From contig CAVVUC010000002.1 of NCBI GenBank assembly GCA_963751395.1, forward strand, positions 186,001 to 250,000: 64,000 nt of DNA, read 5' to 3'. The position numbers were made by a program, and so were the translations under genes. The notes under the pieces were generated by a model. It did not search any database. It was not told the DNA's origin and saw nothing but the letters and a program-made list of their open reading frames with translations. How positions within the stretch are numbered: position 1 is the first letter of the stretch; every line of letters starts with the position of its first letter. Origin of the DNA: CAVVUC01 sp963751395 (GTDB taxonomy: Bacteria; Verrucomicrobiota; Verrucomicrobiia; Chthoniobacterales; Chthoniobacteraceae). Shown here one piece after another: positions 1-8,349 of this stretch.

Positions 1-83
1 GGCACGTCGAGCACAGAATGGTTGGGTTGCAGCGTAGAGTTGCGATGGCGAACATGTTTAGACGAAGCGTTCCGGTTTGTCAT
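1..83 (-). CDS. Partial ORF running off the left edge
   Basis: An ATG on the minus strand opens 27 codons (MTNRNASSKHVRHRNS...SVLDV) that continue past the window edge without a stop. It lies downstream of the GH95 fucosidase gene on the same strand. The ending VLDV loosely resembles the start of a LacI-type helix-turn-helix (xTLxDVA), which would fit a sugar-use locus, but 27 residues are too few to assign a family. No clear ribosome binding site precedes the ATG. It may not be a gene. Confidence 0.3.
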   Translation of the reverse strand, partial: MTNRNASSKHVRHRNSTLQPNHSVLDV

Positions 84-178
84 GGTTTGGCGGGCAGTTC
101 GTTCGTGACGTCGGCACAGGCTTTCGTCTGCACCGGAACGGTCCAAGAAACTTTGAGGAGCGGTCAACGTGCATGGTT

Positions 179-2383
179 TTAGTTTTTGAGTTTGGATGTT
201 GGAGCAGCCTCGGAGCGAACTTTTTTCGTCGCGCCGTTCACCCGCACGAGCACCTCGCGCGGCTCCGCAGAGACGATGCGGTAGCTCGTTGCCTTGCCGT
301 CTTTCCATTCGACATCGACGGTGAATCCGCCGCGCGCTCGAAGACCTTTCACGCTGCCGGCGGGCCATGCCTTCGGCAGCGCGGGCAGCAGGTGAATCTC
401 GTCGAGATGGCTTTGCAGCAGCATTTCGCAGACGCCCGCCGTGTAGCCGAAGTTGCCGTCGATCTGAAACGGCGGATGCGTGTCGAGCAGGTTCACGTAA
501 ACGCCGCCGCCCTTGCTGTAGTTCGTCTCCGTGCCGCCAACGAGCCGCAGCAGGTTACCGATCAATGTGTGCGCGCGGTCGCCGTCGTGCAGGCGCGCCC
601 ACAGGTTGATCTTGTTTGCCGTGCTCCATCCGGTGCTCGAATCGCCGCGCGCATTCAGCGAGACCCGCGCGGCTGCCGCGAGTTCCGGCGTTCGCAGCGG
701 CGAGATTTGGCGTCCGGGATAAAGCGCGACCAAATGCGAGAGGTGGCGGTGCGTGTCTTTGGGATCGTCGCGGTCCACCATCCATTCCTGAAGCTGGCCC
801 CACTTGCCGATCTTCGGCGGAAGCAGACGGGCGCGCATGTCGGTCAGTTGTTTGCGAAAGTCCGCGTCCACTCCGAGCACCTGCAACGCCTCGATCGTGC
901 TCGTGAAAAGATCCCACACCAACTGCTGGTCGAACGAGATGCCCGGCTCTTTCGGGCCGTGCTCGGGAGAAAGACCCGTGGGCGTGACGAGCGTGCCGTC
1001 CGGCTGCGGTTGCAGGCTGTCGATCCAGTATTCGCAGACCTCTTTCATCGCCGGATACGCGCGGTTGCGGAGATACTCCTTGTCGCCGGTGTAGCGGAAA
1101 TGGTCGTAGCTGTTTTGCAGCATCCACGCGCTCGTGCCCGGCACCCAGTCCCAGGTCGAGCCGCCGAACAAACCGCTCTCGCCGCGCATCAACCAGCCGC
1201 GTTTCTTGAACTCCGCCCGCGTCGCCTCGATGCGCACGGCGCGAATCGAGTTCAGCCATTCCGTGTAAGGCTCGAAACACTCCGACAGGTTCGCCAGGTC
1301 GGCCGGCCAGTAATTCATCTGCACGTTGATGTCGGTGTGATAGTCGCAGCGCCACGGCGGGTTGTTCGAGTGGTTCCATTTGCCCTGAAGGTTCGCGGGC
1401 AGTCCGCCGGGGCGCGATGAGGAGATCAAAAGGTAGCGTCCGTATTGAAAAAGCAGAGCCTCCAGCGCCGGATCGTGCGTGTTCGTTTTGGTCAGGTTCA
1501 CGAGCCGCGCATCGGTGGGAAGCGACGCGGGCGAGCCCGGCCCGAGATCGAGCGACACGCGCTTGAACAGCGACTGATAATCGCGCAGATGCCCGGCGAG
1601 CAGCTCGTCCCAACCGCGCTTCTGCGCGGCGTCCAGCCGGGCCGTGACCTTTGCGTGCGGCGGTTCTCCGCGCCAGCCTTTGCTGCGATCCTGAACGAAA
1701 TCCGTTCCCGCGCTCAGCAGCAGCGTCACGCTGTTCGCGTTCTTGAAAACGATCGTGTCGGCGGTCGCTTCGAGCGCGCCACCGTCGTTGAGAACGAGCA
1801 CCTGCGCCTCGTAGTTCAGCGCAATCGCGTAAGGCTCTTTCCGCTTCCCGAACTGGTAACCCGCCAGCGATCCCGACGACGTGAGACGGTTGCCGGCCGC
1901 GCTCACGGTTGCCTTGTGCATGTCCGTCAGCGACACAACGCCGGTCAGCGAACCGGGTTTGTCCGCCGTGAACCGAAACGCCATCACCTTTGCCGGATAA
2001 CTCGCGAACGCCTCGCGCCGATATTTCACGCCGCCGCTCTCATAAGTCACCGTGTGAACGGCGCGCTCGATGTCGAGTTCGCGCCGGTAGTTTGAGAACG
2101 CCTGGTTTTCCGCGCCGTCGCCGAATTGCACGAACACATCGCCGAACGCCTGATACGCCCCCGTGTCATTTTCGTCGCCGATCCACAGGCTCTCCTCGTT
2201 GAACTGGATGCGCTCCTTCCCGACGCCGCCAAACAACATCGCTCCGAGCGGACCGTTGCCGATCGGCAGCGCCTGCGTCATCCACTCCTTCGCGGGCTGC
2301 TGATACCAGAGCTTGAGGTTGTCGTCGGCTGCGGCGGTGGCAATTGCGAGGAGGCCGGTGAGTGCGAGGAGCGGAGTTTTCAT
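179..2383 (-). CDS. Secreted GH95 alpha-L-fucosidase
   Basis: Predicted to remove alpha-L-fucose (or a related alpha-L-sugar) from glycans outside the cytoplasm. The 734-residue protein is close to the usual GH95 length. The start MKTPLLALTGLLA was chosen because it gives a clear signal peptide ending near AAADD; the frame stays open upstream but that part is repeat DNA. GH95 hallmarks are present in order: INVQMNYWPADL near residue 350 (the two Asn used in catalysis), SPEHGP near 470 (general acid region), RHLSHLVALYPG, and FQIDGNFGY near 640 (catalytic Asp). Last gene of a minus-strand glycan cluster, separated from the GH29 gene by a tandem repeat array that duplicates its own 5' end. Confidence 0.93.
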   Translation of the reverse strand: MKTPLLALTGLLAIATAAADDNLKLWYQQPAKEWMTQALPIGNGPLGAMLFGGVGKERIQFNEESLWIGDENDTGAYQAFGDVFVQFGDGAENQAFSNYRRELDIERAVHTVTYESGGVKYRREAFASYPAKVMAFRFTADKPGSLTGVVSLTDMHKATVSAAGNRLTSSGSLAGYQFGKRKEPYAIALNYEAQVLVLNDGGALEATADTIVFKNANSVTLLLSAGTDFVQDRSKGWRGEPPHAKVTARLDAAQKRGWDELLAGHLRDYQSLFKRVSLDLGPGSPASLPTDARLVNLTKTNTHDPALEALLFQYGRYLLISSSRPGGLPANLQGKWNHSNNPPWRCDYHTDINVQMNYWPADLANLSECFEPYTEWLNSIRAVRIEATRAEFKKRGWLMRGESGLFGGSTWDWVPGTSAWMLQNSYDHFRYTGDKEYLRNRAYPAMKEVCEYWIDSLQPQPDGTLVTPTGLSPEHGPKEPGISFDQQLVWDLFTSTIEALQVLGVDADFRKQLTDMRARLLPPKIGKWGQLQEWMVDRDDPKDTHRHLSHLVALYPGRQISPLRTPELAAAARVSLNARGDSSTGWSTANKINLWARLHDGDRAHTLIGNLLRLVGGTETNYSKGGGVYVNLLDTHPPFQIDGNFGYTAGVCEMLLQSHLDEIHLLPALPKAWPAGSVKGLRARGGFTVDVEWKDGKATSYRIVSAEPREVLVRVNGATKKVRSEAAPTSKLKN

Positions 2384-2439
2384 GGGAGCATTTTCAATTG
2401 AATCGAACAAACGTCGTTTGAGAAGCGAACGCCGTTTGA

Positions 2440-2593
2440 AAAAGGGAGCGCGGGCTTCCAGCCCGTTCTGAACGGCTTCCAGCCGTTCAGCGGGAGTCGG
2501 CTCGCCAATCGCGTGACGCATGGAAGTCATCGCGCTTCGATCCGGCTGGCAAGGATGCCAGCCGGAACGGGCTGGAAGCCCGCGCTCCCTTTT
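2440..2593. repeat. REP-like long hairpin, copy 1
   Basis: Outer arms aaaagggagcgcgggcttcc and ggaagcccgcgctccctttt are perfect inverses about 115 bp apart. Inside are nested small hairpins (aacggcttccagccgtt; tccggctggcaaggatgccagccgga). Nearly identical copies recur one array period away on each side. GC-rich nested dyads of this kind resemble REP/BIME elements mobilised by RAYT transposases; that link is inference. Confidence 0.8.
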
Positions 2594-2761
2594 CCAACTG
2601 CATCGGTTGCGGATTCGATGTTTCGCGGGTTGATGATGAGGTTGTCGTCGGCTGCGGCGGCGGCAACGACGAGGAGGCTTGCGAGTGCGAAGATCGGAGT
2701 TTTCATCTGAGGTTTTTAGCTGGAACGAACGAACGGCGTTTGAGAAGCGAACGCCGTTTGA

Positions 2762-2916
2762 AAAAGGGAGCGCGGGCTTCCAGCCCGTCTCTGAACGGCT
2801 TCCAGCCGTTCAGCGGGAGTTGGCCCGCCAATCGCGTGACGCATGGAAGTCATCGCGCTTCGCACCGGCTGGCAAGGATGCCAGCCGGAACGGGCTGGAA
2901 GCCCGCGCTCCCTTTT
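2762..2916. repeat. REP-like long hairpin, copy 2
   Basis: Second copy of the same nested hairpin. It differs from copy 1 by a one-base insertion in the loop side of the left arm and a few substitutions. Confidence 0.8.
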
Positions 2917-3085
2917 CCAACTGCATCGGTTGCGGATTCGATGTTTCGCGGGTTGATGATGAGGTTGTCGTCGGCTGCGGCGGCGGCAACTGCGAGGAGG
3001 ACGGTGAGTGCGAGGAGCGGAGTTTTCATCTGAGCATTTTCAGTTGAATCGAACGAACGTCGTTTGAGAAGCGAACGCCGTTTGA

Positions 3086-3240
3086 AAAAGGGAGCGCGGG
3101 CTTCCAGCCCGTTTCTGGACGGCTTCCAGCCGTTCAGCGGGAGTCGGCTCGCCAATCGCGTGACGCATGGAAGTCATCGCGCTTCGATCCGGCTGGCAAG
3201 GATGCCAGCCGGAACGGGCTGGAAGCCCGCGCTCCCTTTT
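3086..3240. repeat. REP-like long hairpin, copy 3
   Basis: Third copy of the nested hairpin. The array homology ends about 20 bp after its right arm, where the sequence changes to unrelated DNA in front of the GH29 stop. Confidence 0.8.
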
Positions 3241-3400
3241 CCAACTGCATCGGTTGCGGATTCCATTTTCCGAGAGCGGTGACTTCGACCTGACTTTTCG
3301 CGCGAATGTCCTCGGACGGCAATCGCGTGGTCGCCTTCTTCGCCGGGCAGATCGCCGACCATCGAACGACGGCGCACCGTGTTGCTTCGGCGTTTGGCTT

Positions 3401-4822
3401 TCACAGCACCGCCGGCTCGCCTTCGATCGCGAGCTTGATGACGGATGCGTTTTCATCGGGCGCCGTCGTCGGAACTGTCAGCTTCAATCCGTCCGCGCCG
3501 GACTCGACCGCGATCTTCGCGCCGGGTTGCGCGAGGAGCGATGCTGAGAGCACCTTGTTCTTCAGCGGCACCGTCAGCACACCGTCCTTCGGCCAGTCGA
3601 ACACCTGCAAATAAAGCGTGTTGCCTTTGCGCGTCGCGCGTCCCCACGCGAGCGACGGAAACGGACTCGCCTTCGTGCCGTAAATGGACTCGCTGTTGAC
3701 CTTCATCCACGCGCCGATCTCCTGAAACGATTTGACCGTCTCGGGCGTGAGGCTGCCGTCGCCTTTCGGCCCGATGTTGAGCAGGTAATTGCCGCCCTTG
3801 CTCGCGATGTCCACGAGGTTGCGGATCAAAGTTTTGCCGTTCTTCCACGCGTGGTCGGCTTCGTTGTAACCCCACGTCGTGTTGAGCGTCATGCAGGTCT
3901 CCCAATCCTTGCCGCCCATGCCGGTCGCCGGGATGCGCTGCTCGGGCGTGGTGAAATCGCCCTTGCTGTTGGTGAACGCCTGCGCCTCGTCTTGCGCCGC
4001 ATGCACCGAAGCGCCCGAGTAGAGCCGGTTGTTCATGATGATCTTCGGCTGAATCTTACGCACCATTTTCACCAGATCGGTCGCGCGCCACGCTTCGTCG
4101 CCCTGGAAATCTTTCGAGCTGAAATCCCACCAGAGCACATCGACCGGGCCGTAGTTGGTGAGCAGTTCTTTCACCTGCGCGTGCAGGTAGTCGATGTATT
4201 TGGAATGATCGCGCTGGCCGTTGGGATAAGGCTTCCCGAGCAGCGGATGCGGCAGACCTTTCGCCTTCGCGTATTCGTATTGATCGTGGTGCCAGTCGAT
4301 CAGCGAATGGTAAAAGCCGACTCGCAAACCCTCGGCATGCGCGGCGTCCACAATCTCTTTCGCGAGGTCGCGATGAAGTTTGCTGCCGGCGTTGTAGTCG
4401 CCGGCCTTCGACGAAAACAGCCCAAAGCCCTCGTGATGTTTCGTCGTGAAAACGACGTAGCGGCAGCCCGCCTGCTTCGCGAGTTTCATCCACTCGCGCG
4501 CAAAGCCCGGCACCGGCTTGAACAGCGGCAGCGCCTTGCCCGCGTAAGTGTCGGTGTCGGCCTTCACCCTTTGCTGAATCCATTCCATCCCGCCTTTCGA
4601 TCCGATCGACTTGCCGTCCCAGTTTCCGGCCAGTCCCGAGTAAAGCCCCCAGTGAACGAACATCCCGAATCGTGCCTCGCGCCACCACGCCATCCGCGCG
4701 TCGCGCTGCGCGGGAGTTTCGCTAAACACGACCGTCTCTTCGGATTGGGCGTGAGAGTATTGCGGCAGGGCCGTGATGACGGCGAGCAGGCTGGCGAGGA
4801 TCAAACAATGGCGGGTTTTCAT
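3401..4822 (-). CDS. Secreted GH29 alpha-L-fucosidase
   Basis: A retaining alpha-L-fucosidase expected to act in the periplasm or outside the cell. The 473-residue protein starts with a signal peptide (MKTRHCLILASLLAVITALP...AQS). The GH29 TIM barrel follows, with ARFGMFVHWGLYS near residue 50, the TKHHEGFGL motif near 125, and DVLWWDFSS near 230, which carries the likely nucleophile Asp. A small beta domain fills the last 80 residues. It lies 62 bp downstream of the MFS transporter gene on the same strand. Having both a GH29 and a GH95 enzyme in one cluster suggests a fucosylated substrate such as fucoidan, xyloglucan or a host glycan; the exact substrate cannot be read from sequence. Confidence 0.93.
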   Translation of the reverse strand: MKTRHCLILASLLAVITALPQYSHAQSEETVVFSETPAQRDARMAWWREARFGMFVHWGLYSGLAGNWDGKSIGSKGGMEWIQQRVKADTDTYAGKALPLFKPVPGFAREWMKLAKQAGCRYVVFTTKHHEGFGLFSSKAGDYNAGSKLHRDLAKEIVDAAHAEGLRVGFYHSLIDWHHDQYEYAKAKGLPHPLLGKPYPNGQRDHSKYIDYLHAQVKELLTNYGPVDVLWWDFSSKDFQGDEAWRATDLVKMVRKIQPKIIMNNRLYSGASVHAAQDEAQAFTNSKGDFTTPEQRIPATGMGGKDWETCMTLNTTWGYNEADHAWKNGKTLIRNLVDIASKGGNYLLNIGPKGDGSLTPETVKSFQEIGAWMKVNSESIYGTKASPFPSLAWGRATRKGNTLYLQVFDWPKDGVLTVPLKNKVLSASLLAQPGAKIAVESGADGLKLTVPTTAPDENASVIKLAIEGEPAVL

Positions 4823-4884
4823 AGGATGGATTGTTGTTACGGAATTCGAGGGGGGTGCTTTTCAGTTTGCTGTTTCCGAAACAT

Positions 4885-6564
4885 CTATGCTGTCGCGGAC
4901 TGTCCCGCCCACGGTTTGCGGGCATAGAGCCAGATCAGGAGGAACGCCGTGGGATGCAACGCAACCATCGCGTAGTAACACGGGCGATACGAGTAGTGGG
5001 TCACCACCCAGCCCACGGCTTCGTTCATCATGATGCCGCCAAAGGCGCTGCCGGCGGCAATGAAGCCGAAGGCCGTGGCCAGAATCCGCTTGGGAACCAG
5101 ATCCACGATGTAAGTGCTGAGGCTCGCCAGCCACGCCGTATGCGCCAGCGCAATGATGGCGGCAAAAACGAACGAGCCGACCACGCCCGGCCACAGCGAA
5201 ACCAGCGGTGCCAGCGGCACGAGGCAGGCGGCTCCCAGCATGACCCGGCGGCGGGAAGCCATGGATTCGCATCCGCGCCGGACGAAGAACCCGGAGATGA
5301 AGCCCGCAGAAAGAAAACCGATGTCGGCAGCCAGATAGACCGTCCAAATCCACGATAGCTGCGACTGCTCGAGATGCCGCTCGGTGCTCATGTATTTCGG
5401 AAGCCAGAAATTGAGAAAATACCAGACCGGATCAGTGAGCAGCCGCGCCATCATCAACGCCCACACGGCGGGATTGGTCAGGATGCCGACCAGGCGGGCG
5501 CGCCAGTCCAGGTTTTCCAATGAGCCCTCGTCCTGTTTTCGCTCCGTAAGAATCAACGTGCGCTCCTCCTCCGTCAGCCATTTGTGCTCCTCCGGCTTCC
5601 GGTAAAGCCACAGCCAGAGCGCCACGAACGTCAACCCGAACAGCGGGGTGATCATGAACACCGAACGCCAGCTCACATAGATCGAAATTTCGCGCGGATA
5701 AGCGTCTTCCAGCAACAGGCGGTTGAGCTTCACCAGCTCTTCAGCTTTGGTTTTCTCGGTTTTTACTTCGCCGCCCTTGCTTTCCCCGCCTTTGGAAATT
5801 TTCGCCAGGAGTTTCACGGTTTCCGGACGGCGGCTGGTGACTTTGGAAAACCGCTCCTCCTCGTAGATCGTTCCGCCGGCGGTGATGGCATTGAAATCCT
5901 GCGCAAGGAGAGATTGCAGGCGTTTAAGATTTTCCGGACTGCCTGAAGCGGCCGGCAGCAGTTGGCGGGTCTCCGGTGCGAGCCGGTCGCTGAGAAAAGC
6001 GGAAACGGGATCGACACGCTGCTCGAGTTTCGCGATGAGCGCCGGAGCATCCTTGAAACTGCCCGCCGTGAAAGTCGTATCGCTGAAATAGCCGGCAATC
6101 CCCAAGACAAGCAGAGGCGCAATCACCGCGCCGAGCGCCCCGCCGACGGAATACAGGCCCACCGCGATGCCGCGGTCGCGCGCCGGAAACCATTCGGAAA
6201 CAACCTTGGGCGACGCCGTGTAGCCGCCCGCCTCCCCCAACCCGAGCATGAAGCGGAACACGCCCAAACTCGTCACCCCCCTGGCAATGCCGGTCAGGGA
6301 GTTGGAGATGGACCACCAACCGACAAAAAGACTGAGGGAGATGCGAGGCCCAAGCACGTCCACCAGCCAGCCCGAGCACAAATAGGCGATCGTGTAGGCG
6401 ATCATGAAAAAGCTCATCACATGAGCGTATTCCTGGTCGCTGATGTTGAGATCCCTTTGGATGCTGGGGGCCAGCACCGCAACGGTGTTGCGGTCCAGAT
6501 AATTCAAGACCGAGGCCAGAAGAAGCAGCCCGGCGATATACCAGCGGAAGTTGCGAATTTTCAT
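4885..6564 (-). CDS. MFS sugar-acid/sugar permease (ACS-like)
   Basis: Twelve-helix major facilitator of 559 residues, in the inner membrane, likely importing the sugar released by the neighbouring hydrolases. The N-terminus LNYLDRNTVAVLAP followed by SGWLVDVLGPR (the family A-motif region) is typical of the hexuronate/galactonate anion:cation symporter branch. A hydrophilic insertion of about 110 residues (roughly 180-290, Lys/Glu-rich) between helices 5/6 and 7 is longer than in classic members. Start MKIRNFRWYIAG was chosen because upstream codons in the same frame belong to the preceding hydrolase gene. It starts 14 bp after that gene's stop, so it is probably in the same operon. Confidence 0.88.
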   Translation of the reverse strand: MKIRNFRWYIAGLLLLASVLNYLDRNTVAVLAPSIQRDLNISDQEYAHVMSFFMIAYTIAYLCSGWLVDVLGPRISLSLFVGWWSISNSLTGIARGVTSLGVFRFMLGLGEAGGYTASPKVVSEWFPARDRGIAVGLYSVGGALGAVIAPLLVLGIAGYFSDTTFTAGSFKDAPALIAKLEQRVDPVSAFLSDRLAPETRQLLPAASGSPENLKRLQSLLAQDFNAITAGGTIYEEERFSKVTSRRPETVKLLAKISKGGESKGGEVKTEKTKAEELVKLNRLLLEDAYPREISIYVSWRSVFMITPLFGLTFVALWLWLYRKPEEHKWLTEEERTLILTERKQDEGSLENLDWRARLVGILTNPAVWALMMARLLTDPVWYFLNFWLPKYMSTERHLEQSQLSWIWTVYLAADIGFLSAGFISGFFVRRGCESMASRRRVMLGAACLVPLAPLVSLWPGVVGSFVFAAIIALAHTAWLASLSTYIVDLVPKRILATAFGFIAAGSAFGGIMMNEAVGWVVTHYSYRPCYYAMVALHPTAFLLIWLYARKPWAGQSATA

Positions 6565-6578
6565 GTCTTGCGGGGAAA

Positions 6579-8341
6579 TTAAGGCTTCGAAAGAACCGGC
6601 GTCGCCGCGGCGCGGTCGAAGACGAGATAGGAAAGCGAGACGCACCATGCCGCGCCATAGTTCACCCAGCCTTCGCGATGCCGGTAGCCGCCCTCGGGAT
6701 TGAACGGATACATCTCCGTGCCGGGCGATGACGAGAGCGAGCCGCGGCAAAGTTCCAAGCCGGGCACAGGTGTCGTTGCGATGTCCGACCGGCCAGCCGC
6801 GTTCAATGTCGGGGAATCCCATTTCGGGATGAAACGGAGCGGCGGCAAGGCGCGGGTTGCGTCCGAACAGGTTGTCGATGTGCGCGATGCCGATCTCGCG
6901 CAGGCGTTGCTTGAGCGCGGAGTCCTCGATCACCCAGGAGGCCGCGAGCGCGCAGGCCGGGAAGCCGGCGAGGTTGCCGGTTTCGTTCAGCTTCGGGATC
7001 GTCCAGTGCTGGTCGAGATCGTAGCGGCGGAAGTCCCAGAAGTTGTCCGAGCGCGCGACGACGACCTTCGCCCAATCGGTGATCTTTTCGCGGAGCCCGG
7101 CGGGAGCTTGTGTCGGATAATGTTGAAGCAGCCAGACGAGGTTGGGGATCGTGCGATGCTCGCTCGATCCGCTGGCCTTTGGTCGTGCGCGGATCGTTCC
7201 AGTCCACGTTCTTCACGATCCAATCCGCCTGCGCCACGGCGGCTTGAAGATAGCGGTCGGCGTCGGGACGATGTTCGCGTTTGGCGACTTCGTGCATGAG
7301 CAGGTTCGGCACGATCGAGTGACCGGGCGCGTGACGTCCTTTGTAGGGATGCAGAATGCCGGCAGCCGGGCTCGATCCCTCCATCTGCTCGGGCGTGATG
7401 TAGCTGTCCGCGCCCCACCATTTGTCGATGCCAAGCGAGCCGCTTTTCTCCCAGTTCTCGAAGGCGAAATCGCGGCAGCGCTCATAGAAAGAGCGCGGCA
7501 GCCACTTTTCAAAAGCCGGCCAATACGCCAGCAGATACGCGAACTGCTCGATCGTCTGCGAATGAATGCGACGCCGGTCCGGATCGCCGCTCCAGTCTTT
7601 CGTCGCGGGGTTCACGAGGTAATAGCCGAGGCCCCAGTGGATGAGCTTCACCACGTCGGGCGCGTCGGGCTTTGGCGGCTCGATCTCGTTGTAGTAACGC
7701 TTCACGGCGTCCATCACGCCTTCGCTGCATGCGTTTTTCGGATCGAACTTGAACGACGGATCGAGCACGCGCCGTTTGTCCGCCTGCCAGTCGATCTGGC
7801 GCGGCATCGCGACGACCGTCGCGGGATCGGCCTTGAAAAAAAGGACGAGCGAAGGAACGGCGAAATCGTAATACGTGCCGTCGCGCCACGGGCAGCCGCC
7901 GAACGCGCTCGGATGCGTGCCGACGACGCTGCGCACGTCGATGAGGAAATCGACCGCCGGCTGCCAGAACTTCGCCTTGAACAAGTCCGGGCCGATCGCG
8001 AAAGGATCGGACACGCCCTGCCCAAGCGAGCCGCCGCTGACGACGACCACGAAATCGCCGGAACCGGCGGGTGGCCGAAACTGCGAGAAGTCGCCCACGC
8101 CTTTTTGAATCGTGCCGCGAAACAGCGCGGTCATTCCTTTCGCCGGACGGATTTCAAACTTCGTGCCGTCCGGTGAGAGCGGTGCGGTGAAACGCATCGG
8201 CCAGCCGGGCTCGTAGCCAACCTGGTTGACCACCGCGAGGTGATGGGTGCGATCGACCGCGATCTTCGTCTGCTTGCCTGCGTCTTCGGCGTGGAGGCAG
8301 GCGAAGGCCGTCAGGAGGAGAACTGCGAGCGCCTTTTTCAT
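6579..8341 (-). pseudogene. Frameshifted six-hairpin (GH9-like) glycoside hydrolase
   Basis: The gene begins with a signal peptide (MKKALAVLLLTAFACLHAED) and an Ig-like VVNQVGYEP segment of the type found before GH9 catalytic domains. An (alpha/alpha)6-barrel-like body follows (HWGLGYYLVNP, WWGADSYITPEQMEG). Homology then passes through three frames. A first shift near 7165 moves to the frame reading EHRTIPNLVWLLQHYP and GRNPRLAAAPFHPEMGFPD. A second near 6750 moves to the frame reading SSSPGTEMYPFNPEGG and ending at 6579. The C-terminal motifs are intact in sequence, so either two single-base consensus errors or a recently inactivated gene. It follows the FAD oxidoreductase by 8 bp and precedes the transporter by 14 bp. 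Confidence 0.8.
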
Positions 8342-8349
8342 GAGAGGCA

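Larger units (their letters stand above)
2315..3263. repeat. Tandem array of three 323-bp units that copy a signal-peptide start
   Basis: The start codons of three near-identical signal-peptide fragments (MKTPLLALT... type) lie at 2383, 2706 and 3029 on the minus strand, so the period is exactly 323 bp twice over. Each unit holds the first ~23 codons of a secreted protein, its upstream region, and a long hairpin element. Only the copy at 2383 leads into a full gene (GH95). The other two read ADDNLIINPRN... and run into the hairpin, so they are dead ends. This array fills the 1-kb gap between the two fucosidase genes; I see no other gene in it. Confidence 0.9.

Noticed and set aside
77..1420. 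447-codon open frame on the plus strand
   Set aside because: It is antisense to the GH95 gene, Arg-rich and without domain pattern; such frames are expected opposite GC-rich genes.
2384..2530. Upstream extension of the GH95 protein by 49 residues
   Set aside because: The extra codons lie in the hairpin repeat and precede a clear signal peptide, so they are not part of the protein.
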